A DNA stretch of 64,000 nt, taken from contig NZ_CP008884.1 in the NCBI RefSeq assembly GCF_000725385.1, positions 2,294,001 through 2,358,000 on the forward strand, given 5' to 3'. The position numbers and the translations under genes are program-made. Of the stretch, positions 57,500-64,000 are shown piece after piece (position 1 is the stretch's first letter; the number at the start of each line of letters is the position of its first letter). Below the pieces are notes generated by a model that was not told where the DNA came from, made no database searches, and saw only the letters and a program-made list of their open reading frames with translations. The DNA is from Dyella japonica A8 (GTDB lineage Bacteria > Pseudomonadota > Gammaproteobacteria > Xanthomonadales > Rhodanobacteraceae).

Positions 57500-58480
57500 G
57501 TGAGGGCGTAACCTAGCCTCACCGCTTTGCATCGTCATCCCGGCGTAGGTCGGAGGCGCTTTTCAACAGCCGTATGGCTGGTCATCCAGTAGCGGTAGTG
57601 GTTGGTTGTCGCCTCAGGCGCTCCGGCGACCTGGCTAGCCTACGGCGGGCTTCCGCCCTCCTGCCGGAGGCCGGGTCACTTTTCTTTGCTTGCCCAAAAG
57701 ATCCCACGGGGACTAATTTCGCGTCGAAAGTAACCCAAAGAAAGGCCCCCGGATGACGCGCCTTCCGGGCTTGCAGCCCGGAAGGTTCGCGGGCGGGTTC
57801 CGGGCTTTTCGGCGGGGCATCCTGCCCCGTCGAAAAGTGCCTGGAATCCCTCCCTGGCACCCCTGCGGGGCCTGATCTCCACCCGCCCGCCGCGTCATAC
57901 GGGGGCCCGGGAGATCAAAAGCCAAAAGCCAAAAGCCAAAAGCCAAAAGCCAGAGCAAGGGCCCGAGCCGCTGGCGGAGCAACTCAAACAGGCGGAACCC
58001 TCGTGGGAGCGCACCCTGTGCGCGACAGAGGCGTCTCGTGCTCACCGCTCCGTTGGCTTGTCGCGCACAGGGTGCGCTCCCACAGAAAAGAGAAAAGCGG
58101 GGCGGCCGTGGGTGTCCTATCGGCGCCAAAGCGAAGCGAGTGTCCGCTTTAAGTCCTCATCGCCATGGCGCGTTGCGAAGCGCTTGGAAGTATCCGCTGT
58201 GTAGAGGCGAAGGTGGCCGCGCCACAACGCGCCCCACGCGTTCGGGCGTATCCCCACGACATGCTGCCAGCTCTGGCTCTCAAGGCCATTTTCTTTGGGT
58301 TACTTTTCTTTTGGGCCAGCAAAAGAAAAGTGACTCGGCCTTCGGCAGAAGGTCGAAACGCCCGCTGCGTAAGCGGCCAGATCGCGGGGACGCCGACTCC
58401 GAAGGCCAAGAGCAAAGTCACTGGATCCCAGCCTTCGCTGGGATGACGGTTCTTTTGAGGCGGTGAGCCTGGATTGGCAA
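57500..58480. repeat. Composite non-coding repeat, copy 3 (reverse complement orientation)
   Basis: In the 1364-base gap between the 2H phosphoesterase and GST genes. The parts occur in the order left end GTGAGGGCGTAACCTAGCCTC (57500, written to 21 bases only as GTGAGGGCGTAACCTAGCCT), hairpin pair to about 57745, multi-hairpin module reversed (57745-57905), REP (58002-58084), internal segment reversed (58135-58290), inverted end to about 58480. This is exactly the order expected if copies 1 and 2 are turned around. The 27-base insertion lies at 57700-57726. No gene is seen; all open frames here are low-quality. Confidence 0.85.
58002..58084. repeat. REP palindrome inside composite copy 3
   Basis: TCGTGGGAGCGCACCCTGTG at 58002 and the inverse CGCGCACAGGGTGCGCTCCC ending in ACA at 58084. 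The loop between the arms holds CTCACCGCTCCGTTGGCTTG, close to that of copy 2 (inverse). Confidence 0.88.
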
Positions 58481-58763
58481 AGCCATTCGCAGGCGCCCCA
58501 CAAAGCAAAGCCAATGTCCGAAGGACGCGCTTTGCATACGCGCGCCTTCGCATCCTCAGACCCAGTCCACGCCAGGCCAGGCCAGCACAGTGAAGCCCGC
58601 CCCAAGCGAAACCATCAACCCCGCCTCACGGAAGCACCCGCGAAACAGGCCCTGACCGCCTCCACATCCTCGCGTCCTTGCGCGAACCCCCAGAAGGAAC
58701 CCCCGAATCCCCGCCCCAAGCCACCCGTGCTAGCCTCCACCAGTCACCCAGCGAACACCCCCC

Positions 58764-59435
58764 ATGCTCACCGTCCACCACCTCAACAACTCCCGCTCCC
58801 AGCGCGTACTCTGGCTGCTGGAAGAGCTGGAAGTCCCCTACGAAATCCGCAAATACGAACGCGATCCCCGCACCTTGCTGGCGCCGCCGGAACTGCGGGC
58901 CATCCACCCGCTGGGCAAGTCGCCGGTGATCGAGGATGACGGGCAGGTCGTGGCGGAGTCGGGGGCCATCGTGGAATACCTGATCGACCGCTACGACACC
59001 GGTCGCCTGGCGCCGCTGCCGGGCATGCCTGAGCGGCTGCGCTTCACCTACTGGCTGCACTACGCGGAAGGTTCCGCGATGCCTCCGCTGCTGCTGAAGC
59101 TGGTGGCGTCGCGTATCGCCAGCGCACCCATGCCGTTCTTCGCCAGGCCGATTGCGCGGAAGATCGCCAACACGTTGCAGTCGACCTTCGTGGATCCGCA
59201 GCTGGCGTTGCACTTGGGGTACGTGGACAAGGAACTCACCCCCACCGGCTGGTTCGTTGGCAGCGCGTTCAGTGCGGCGGACATCCAGATGAGCTTTCCC
59301 ATGGAAGCGGCGATGGCGCGCAGTGGCATGGCGACCAAGCTGCCGCACATCGCCGCGTTCGTGAAGCGTATACAGCAACGACCGGCCTACAAGCGCGCGC
59401 TGGAGCGGGGCGGCCCGTACGGGGCACTCGGCTAA
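58764..59435 (+). CDS. Glutathione S-transferase family protein
   Basis: A 223-residue cytosolic GST. The N-terminal thioredoxin-like domain has LTVHHLNNSRSQRVLWLLEE, a cis-proline region HPLGKSPVIEDDGQV and the GSH-binding ESGAIVEYLIDRY; the C-terminal helical domain contains the GWFVGSAFSAADIQMSFP N-capping-box segment. Its substrate is unknown. No strong ribosome site is visible. It stands alone between repeat arrays, so no functional partner can be proposed. Confidence 0.9.
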   Translation: MLTVHHLNNSRSQRVLWLLEELEVPYEIRKYERDPRTLLAPPELRAIHPLGKSPVIEDDGQVVAESGAIVEYLIDRYDTGRLAPLPGMPERLRFTYWLHYAEGSAMPPLLLKLVASRIASAPMPFFARPIARKIANTLQSTFVDPQLALHLGYVDKELTPTGWFVGSAFSAADIQMSFPMEAAMARSGMATKLPHIAAFVKRIQQRPAYKRALERGGPYGALG

Positions 59436-59448
59436 CCTGGCGCCGGTG

Positions 59449-59645
59449 GTGGGAGCGCACCCTGTGCGCGACGGGCGTGCGACCGCGTCCCAATAGTCGG
59501 TTGTTGTCGGCCTTTGTGGTCGCGCACAAGTGCGCTCCTACAGTTACACCATGCCCCCTGTAGGAGCCCACTTGTGCGCGACCGCAGAACCGGGGCGCGC
59601 GAACCGGCCGTAGGGACATGTCGCGCACAGGGTGCGCTCCCGCAG
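59449..59645. repeat. Two REP palindromes after the GST gene
   Basis: REP 1 spans 59449-59542 (TGGGAGCGCACCCTGTGCGC to the inverse GCACAAGTGCGCTCCTACAG); REP 2 spans 59558-59645 (CTGTAGGAGCCCACTTGTGC to GCACAGGGTGCGCTCCCGCA). They form a double REP cluster directly after the GST gene in a 375-base gene-free gap. Confidence 0.87.
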
Positions 59646-59671
59646 GAGCATCACGCATGACCGCGGAAATC

Positions 59672-59752
59672 GGGAAGGTTTGCAACCGGCGCCGCAGGTG
59701 CACGGTAGCTGCCCGCACACCCGACCTGCGGCGACCCGGCTGCAAGCCTTCC
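59672..59752. repeat. Imperfect 80-base inverted repeat
   Basis: GGAAGGTTTGCAACCGGCGC (59672 onward, through CCGCAGGT at 59699) pairs with GACCTGCGGCGACCCGGCTG...CAAGCCTTCC ending at 59752; about 24 of 28 positions match. It is not related to the REP family and lies at the 3' side of the small membrane-protein gene, where it may act as a transcript-end hairpin. Confidence 0.75.
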
Positions 59753-59810
59753 TGATCTCATGGGATGCCATCCGCCGGGTGGCGATATCTCCCTGACGGA
59801 GAGTGAGTTC

Positions 59811-60041
59811 CTACCAGCGAGCGCGCCGGTTGCCGTGCGTGCGGGCGGGCGCGAACAGTCGTCGCTGGCTCAGGCACATCACCAGGTACAGCGAGGAAAG
59901 GGCGAGGCCGCGCCATATCGCGGCGTCATTGCCTGGTCGCAGCATCAGCTCGGCAAGGGCCAGCACAAACAACAGCGCGGAAAGGATGATGCCGGCGGTG
60001 CGCCATCCGATGCTGCGAGAATGATGTGTGTGGGTCTTCAT
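59811..60041 (-). CDS. Small hypothetical inner-membrane protein
   Basis: A 76-residue protein, MKTHTHHSRSIGWRTAG at the start, with two hydrophobic helices: IILSALLFVLALAELML (about residues 18-34) and AIWRGLALSSLYLVMCL (about 41-57), and a basic tail QRRLFAPARTHGNRRARW. I do not recognise the family. The ATG at 60039-60041 gives a compact two-helix protein; a start 30 codons upstream is possible. No strong ribosome site is seen, so the call is moderate. Confidence 0.5.
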   Translation of the reverse strand: MKTHTHHSRSIGWRTAGIILSALLFVLALAELMLRPGNDAAIWRGLALSSLYLVMCLSQRRLFAPARTHGNRRARW

Positions 60042-60398
60042 GCCGGCATTGTCGGTGCGGGCGTCGTAAAGAAGCGATATCGGCGTGCCGCGGGCATCGT
60101 ATAGATCGCGTAAACACGACGCTTGATCCATCGGCCGCAGTGGTCAGAAGGGAATGAGCCCGGCTGGCGAGCAGGTCGTCAGTCGGCCGTAAGGCCGTCC
60201 ATTTGCCGATGCGACAGCAGGTGTCGCATCAGGAAATCTTCACGTTCGCGAAAGCGTGTGTTCAGCCGGGCCGGCCATTGGGCCCATGCCAGGCAAGACG
60301 ACAAGCTCGCGCAAGCCAATGAAAGGCTGGCGCAGCCCTCAGGGTGTATGAGGGATAGGGTTATTGCGCCTACGTTTTGTTGAATCCCCGGGAGCGTC
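60042..60398. other. Gene-free interval upstream of the deacetylase gene
   Basis: I see no convincing gene. A minus-strand open stretch encodes the phrase ARLNTRFREREDFLMRHLL (complement of about 60220-60280), which looks protein-like, but the frame has no clear start or ribosome site and could be a decayed gene end. No repeat of the REP or composite type is present. Confidence 0.4.
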
Positions 60399-61124
60399 GT
60401 GAAGATACCCATCCTCATGTATCACAACATCGCCGAAGTGCCGGACGGCCTCGGCGTGTATCGCAGCCTGTACGTCTCGCCCGGTGCATTCGCCCGGCAG
60501 ATGGCGTTGTTGCGGATGCTCGGATATCGCGGCGTGTCGATGTCCGACGCCATGCCTTACCTGCGTGGCGACAAGCAGGGGAAGATCGCCGTCGTCACGC
60601 TGGACGATGGCTATGTCGACAACCTCGAATGGGCGATGGAAACACTGCGCCGGTACGGGTTTACCGCGACCTGCTACGCGGTGAGCGGCTATCTCGGTCA
60701 GTACAACGCGTGGGATGACGAAAAGCTCGGCATCCGCAAGCCGCTGATGTCGGCCGACGAACTGCTCGCCTGGCACAACGGCGGCATGGAGGTTGGCGCG
60801 CACTCGCGCACGCATGTGCATCTGAGCCAGTGCAGCGACAGGCACCAGCGCGACGAGATCCAGGGCTGCAAGGCTGAGCTGGAAGATCGCCTTGGCATAC
60901 CGATCACGCAGTTCTGTTACCCCTACGGCGACTACGACCAGCGCGCTGTCGAGGCCGCGCGCGAGGCCGGCTATGCCGCGGCCACCACCACCGATCGCGG
61001 TCGTGCGGAGTCGGGCGCGTCCATCGACCTGTGGCGCTTGCCGCGCATCCAGGTAGCGCGCCATCACCTGTTGCCGCAGGTAATGGCGAAAGTGCTCACC
61101 CGCTACGAGGACAAGCGCGCATGA
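60399..61124 (+). CDS. Polysaccharide deacetylase (carbohydrate esterase 4-type)
   Basis: A 241-residue NodB-fold deacetylase. It starts PILMYHNIAEVPDG, then VVTLDDGYVDNLEWAMETL with the metal- and base-providing aspartates, GGMEVGAHSRTHVHLSQC with the HxxxH-type metal histidines (H-S-R-T-H), and QFCYPYGDYDQRAV. It lacks a signal peptide, so it probably acts on a cytoplasmic lipid-linked or sugar substrate, or is used with the neighbouring glycosyltransferase. Translation starts at GTG 60399-60401 with GGGAG upstream. The stop codon overlaps the next start (ATGA). Confidence 0.9.
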   Translation: MKIPILMYHNIAEVPDGLGVYRSLYVSPGAFARQMALLRMLGYRGVSMSDAMPYLRGDKQGKIAVVTLDDGYVDNLEWAMETLRRYGFTATCYAVSGYLGQYNAWDDEKLGIRKPLMSADELLAWHNGGMEVGAHSRTHVHLSQCSDRHQRDEIQGCKAELEDRLGIPITQFCYPYGDYDQRAVEAAREAGYAAATTTDRGRAESGASIDLWRLPRIQVARHHLLPQVMAKVLTRYEDKRA

Positions 61125-62233
61125 AGCTGCTCTTCGTTGGCACCAATCCCGAGAACACCGGCGCGGCCACGCATTTCGTGGCGCTTGCCCGCGCGATGGC
61201 GCAGGCCGGGCATCAAGTGGAAAGCATCGTGTCTCGACAGGGACTGATCGGCGAGGGCATGGCGGCGGCACATGTGCCGGTGTTTCCCGGCAAGTTCCGC
61301 AACGCGTTCGACCTGCGCGGCTACAGTGCGGTGCTGCGCCGTATCGCCCATTTCCGACCGGATTGGCTGGTGGGCAACTTCGGCAAGGAGTACTGGCCGT
61401 TGATCGCCTGCGGCCGTCTCACGGGTACGCCGGTGGCGCTGTTCCGCCATCGCAATCCGCGCATGAGCCGGCTGTCCGAGTATGGCGTGCCGCGGCTCGC
61501 CCAGCGCTTCATCGCCGTGTCGGACTTTGCACGCAACGCCTACCTCAACCGGGGCGTGCCGCCGGAGCTTGTGCATATTTCCTACAACCCGGTGGATACG
61601 AATCTGTTCCGTTCCGATCTTGGGCGTCGCGCGCAGGTGCGGCGCGAGTTCGGTATTCCCGAAGACGCCATCGTCATGGGATACGCCGGGCGCATGCACG
61701 GCGGCAAGGGCGTCACGCAGCTCATGCAGGCGGCGAATGCGGCGATGGCCATCGAGCCCCGCCTGCACGTGCTGTGGGTAGGCAATGGTCCGGAAGAAAA
61801 CGTGGTGCACGGCATGGCCGAGCAGGGCGGTGCGCCCACGCGCCACCATTTCACCGGCTGGGTGAATGACACCGCGCGTTACTACGGCGCGTTCTCGTTC
61901 CTTGCCTTTCCCTCGGTGGAGCTGGAAACCTTCGGACGCGTGGCCATCGAGGCGCAGGCCTGCGGCGTGCCGGTACTCGGCAGCCGCATCGGCGGCGTGC
62001 CTGAGACGATGGAAGATGGCGTGACGGGCCAGCTGCTGGAGCCGGGCAATATCGAGGACTGGTGCAACGCCATCCTCGCCATGTGCGATCCATCGCTGTG
62101 CCGGCGCATGGGCATTGCCGCGCGCGTGTTCGTGATGGAGCATTTCAGCAACGCCGCCGTTGCCCGCGATTTCGAATGGTTGTTGCGCTTTGGCTCCGAG
62201 CCCATGCACGGCTTTCATCAAGCCGCCACCTGA
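61121..62233 (+). CDS. Group 1/GT4 glycosyltransferase
   Basis: A 370-residue GT-B glycosyltransferase. N-terminal LLFVGTNPENTGAATHFVAL (first Rossmann domain) and C-terminal domain VMGYAGRMHGGKGVTQLMQA with LAFPSVELETFGRVAIEAQA, the EX7E motif (E-L-E-T-F-G-R-V-A-I-E) and CGVPVLGSRIGGVPETMEDG. The donor and acceptor are unknown. It overlaps the deacetylase gene by four bases, suggesting both modify the same glycan, e.g. lipopolysaccharide or a secreted polysaccharide. Confidence 0.9.
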   Translation: MKLLFVGTNPENTGAATHFVALARAMAQAGHQVESIVSRQGLIGEGMAAAHVPVFPGKFRNAFDLRGYSAVLRRIAHFRPDWLVGNFGKEYWPLIACGRLTGTPVALFRHRNPRMSRLSEYGVPRLAQRFIAVSDFARNAYLNRGVPPELVHISYNPVDTNLFRSDLGRRAQVRREFGIPEDAIVMGYAGRMHGGKGVTQLMQAANAAMAIEPRLHVLWVGNGPEENVVHGMAEQGGAPTRHHFTGWVNDTARYYGAFSFLAFPSVELETFGRVAIEAQACGVPVLGSRIGGVPETMEDGVTGQLLEPGNIEDWCNAILAMCDPSLCRRMGIAARVFVMEHFSNAAVARDFEWLLRFGSEPMHGFHQAAT

Positions 62234-62263
62234 GTCGTGGCGGGCTGTCCCCTCCTTGGCATG

Positions 62264-62291
62264 GGCGAACCCTTCCACGGAAGGGTTCGCC
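62264..62291. terminator. Strong hairpin after the glycosyltransferase gene
   Basis: Perfect 13-bp stem GGCGAACCCTTCC/GGAAGGGTTCGCC with a two-base loop (AC). There is no T-run afterwards, so it may be a Rho-dependent or mRNA-stabilising 3' structure rather than a classic terminator. Confidence 0.6.
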
Positions 62292-62414
62292 TGGCCGGGC
62301 GCCGGCTGTGACAAACTGATGACAATCGATCGGCAATCATCGGGTGGCCAGGCGGTGCAGTGGCGCCGCGAGCGCGCCTGGCGTTACTAATAAATCCCGG
62401 GTGGGGAGAGAGCT

Positions 62415-63734
62415 ATGCGATGCAAGCTGGCCGTGGCATGGGCCATGGCAGGGTGCGCGGCCTGTGCGCACGCCGATAGTGGCAGTTTCAACGACCTGTT
62501 CACCAACGGCCATGTCGATGGCGAGCTCCGCCTGTACAACTTCAATCGCATGTACGACACGCCCAATACGCCGGATGCGAGCGCGTTGTCGCTGGCGGCA
62601 CTGATCAACGGGCATACCGGTACGGTGCTCGGCGGACTCAGCTTCGGTGGTTCCTTCGTCACGGCCAACATGCTCGGCACCAAGCCGGACACCATTGCCA
62701 AGACGGATACCTCGCTGATGGGCCCGAACAGTTCGCTGGGCGCCTGGAGCCAGGCCTATCTGCAATACCAGCGGGACTGGTTCCTGTTCCGTGGCGGCTA
62801 CCAGTATCTGGACACGCCGTGGATGGGCGGCAACGACTCGCGCGTGATTCCCTCGTCGTACAACGCGGCGCTGGTGGGTTTCACCCCGCTCAAGGACTGG
62901 AACATCTACGCCATCCGTACCTTCAGCTGGAAGAGCCGCACGTCGCAGGGCATGTACAACGACAACCTGTACTACCCGTCGACGTACCAGGGCGACTCCA
63001 TGTACGGCAACAATGGTTCGTTGCCGAAAACCGCGCCGGAGGCCAACGGTACCTGGGCCGCCGGTACCACGTATAAACAGGGCGACCTCAAGGCCGAAGC
63101 CTGGTACTACAACTTCCTGCACTTCGCGCGCATGGGCTACGTCAACGGCAGCTACACGTTCAAGACCGGTACGCCATTCGACCCCTACGTGGCCGCGCAA
63201 TGGCTCAACGAAGACAGCGGCAGCAACAACATCCTGGTGGATACGCATACCAAGCTGGTGGGCGTGGCGGGTGATCGCGTGAAGGCCGAGGCGTGGGGCG
63301 CGCGCATCGGCACCACCATCTACGACGGCAGCATCGATGTTGCGTACAACAGGCTCAGCGGCGAATCCGGCGCGGTGGGTGATGGTGCGCTGATTTCCCC
63401 GTACACCGCGAACTACGGCACCGATCCGCTGTTCACCACCTCGATGATTCGCGGCCTGGTGGAAATCGGCCCCGGCCATGCGTGGAAGGGCCGCGCGATC
63501 TACAACTTCTTCGACAAGAAGCTGCAGCTGGTTGCCGCGTATGCCAAGTACACCTCGCTCGAGCGTGGTGACAGCCACGACATGTACTTCGACATCATCT
63601 ACAACTTCGATGGTGCTCTCAAAGGCCTGCAGCTGCGCGACCGCTGGGAAAAATCAGCCGGCGGCATCGCCAACCTGAACCCCGGCAACGAGTCGTTTAC
63701 GTACAACCGCCTGATGATCTCGTACAAGTTCTGA
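62415..63734 (+). CDS. OprD-like outer-membrane porin
   Basis: A 439-residue outer-membrane protein with a signal peptide (MRCKLAVAWAMAGCAACAHA) and 16-18 predicted strands. Early blocks are FTNGHVDGELRLYNFNRMY and FGGSFVTANMLGTKPDTI; the middle has WFLFRGGYQYLDTPWMGGND; the C-terminus is LMISYKF with terminal Phe. Related porins (OprD/OccD) take up small acids or amino acids, but the substrate here cannot be told. GGGGAG lies seven bases upstream of the ATG. It has no obvious operon partner. Confidence 0.85.
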   Translation: MRCKLAVAWAMAGCAACAHADSGSFNDLFTNGHVDGELRLYNFNRMYDTPNTPDASALSLAALINGHTGTVLGGLSFGGSFVTANMLGTKPDTIAKTDTSLMGPNSSLGAWSQAYLQYQRDWFLFRGGYQYLDTPWMGGNDSRVIPSSYNAALVGFTPLKDWNIYAIRTFSWKSRTSQGMYNDNLYYPSTYQGDSMYGNNGSLPKTAPEANGTWAAGTTYKQGDLKAEAWYYNFLHFARMGYVNGSYTFKTGTPFDPYVAAQWLNEDSGSNNILVDTHTKLVGVAGDRVKAEAWGARIGTTIYDGSIDVAYNRLSGESGAVGDGALISPYTANYGTDPLFTTSMIRGLVEIGPGHAWKGRAIYNFFDKKLQLVAAYAKYTSLERGDSHDMYFDIIYNFDGALKGLQLRDRWEKSAGGIANLNPGNESFTYNRLMISYKF

Positions 63735-63833
63735 TCTCTGTGCGATGGCGGCGTCGCGCCGCCACCGCGTCTTTCCCTGCACCGGTACCTCCATCGCCTC
63801 TTCACGAAAAGGCGACAAAAAAGCGCTTGACTA

Positions 63834-63857
63834 TCAATTAACCAAATGGTTAATTGA
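63834..63857. promoter_or_regulatory. Palindromic operator ahead of the second ArsR gene
   Basis: Arms TCAATTAACC (63834-63843) and GGTTAATTGA (63848-63857) around AAAT form a perfect inverted repeat ending five bases before the start codon. It has the AACC..GGTT heart of the palindrome at 11878-11911 but a different outer sequence. Confidence 0.8.
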
Positions 63858-63861
63858 GTGC

Positions 63862-64000
63862 ATGGCCAACACCGACGACCCGCTGTCCATCACCTTCGCC
63901 GCGCTCGCAGACCCCACGCGACGCGCCATCCTGACCCGGCTGGCCAGGGGCGAAGCCACCGTGGGCGAGTTGGGCGAACCTTTCGACATGTCCGCGCCGG
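63862..64000 (+). CDS. ArsR-family regulator, 3' end beyond window
   Basis: Only the first 46 codons are visible: MANTDDPLSITFAALADPTR, RAILTRLARGEATVGELGEP and FDMSAP, the standard start of a metal-independent ArsR regulator (helix 1-2 and the beginning of the recognition region). No CxC metal site is seen so far. The palindrome just upstream is its likely operator. By analogy with 10570-11894, an SRPBCC gene may follow outside the window. Confidence 0.85.
   Translation, partial: MANTDDPLSITFAALADPTRRAILTRLARGEATVGELGEPFDMSAP

Noticed and set aside
53278..57522. Very long open frame on the minus strand opposite icmF
   Set aside because: It is antisense to a well-supported mutase gene, its composition is the His/Val/Asp-rich kind seen opposite GC-rich genes, and it has no recognisable domain.

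Overview
The window is GC-rich DNA, densely coded on both strands, from a gammaproteobacterium of the Xanthomonadales. Family Rhodanobacteraceae (a Dyella, Luteibacter or Rhodanobacter relative) is my best guess, inferred from the gene families: a long TonB receptor, a lipidated subtilase autotransporter, a fused isobutyryl-CoA mutase, leucine dehydrogenase beside scattered liu genes, and many REP-type repeats. No 16S or other phylogenetic marker is present, so the assignment is an inference.

Layout. 1-5.4 kb (minus strand): the 3' part of leucine catabolism (liuD, cut by the window edge, and liuC) with a cupin, a VOC protein and a metallo-beta-lactamase-fold hydrolase. 5.6-8.05 kb: feoA-feoB and a Cys-rich membrane partner behind a Fur box. 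8.5-10.5 kb: two paralogous secreted Sel1-type proteins. 10.6-11.9 kb: an ArsR regulator and a tandem SRPBCC protein with a 34-bp perfect palindrome over the regulator's start. 12.2-23.95 kb: a carbohydrate locus with an AgaR-like regulator, a secreted amidohydrolase, a DhnA-type aldolase, a sugar-phosphate isomerase/deaminase, two PfkB kinases, a TonB-dependent receptor and a clan-GH-D-like glycosidase. 24.6-28.1 kb: liuB, a small lipoprotein and a thiolase. 28.4-31.2 kb: a lipidated subtilase autotransporter. 32.5-38.4 kb: liuA, a FUSC-family membrane protein and leucine dehydrogenase. 38.7-49.3 kb: an operon for trans-4-hydroxyproline breakdown with peptidases and a permease, divergent from a PAS-AraC regulator. 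50.3-53 kb: two YXWGXW proteins and a TetR/hydrolase pair. 53.3-57.4 kb: icmF and a 2H phosphoesterase. 58.8-62.2 kb: a GST, a small membrane protein, and a polysaccharide deacetylase/glycosyltransferase pair. 62.4-64 kb: an OprD-like porin and the start of a second ArsR gene with its own palindrome.

How the genes fit together. Branched-chain amino acid carbon is the main theme. Leucine dehydrogenase deaminates leucine, LiuA/LiuB/LiuD/LiuC take isovaleryl-CoA to HMG-CoA, the thiolase finishes acetoacetyl-CoA, and IcmF rearranges isobutyryl- or isovaleryl-CoA. Collagen- or extensin-type peptides would feed the hydroxyproline operon to 2-oxoglutarate. The carbohydrate locus looks like capture, hydrolysis and catabolism of an (amino)galactoside through tagatose-type intermediates; its substrate is not proven.

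The most unusual signal is non-coding. Three long gene-free gaps (31.2-32.5, 36.0-37.3 and 57.4-58.8 kb) each hold a copy of one composite element of about 1 kb. It has inverted terminal modules, a central REP and a conserved multi-hairpin module; the third copy is the reverse complement of the other two, and a truncated fourth copy lies at 24.1-24.5 kb. Smaller related repeats sit at nearly every break in the dispersed liu gene series.
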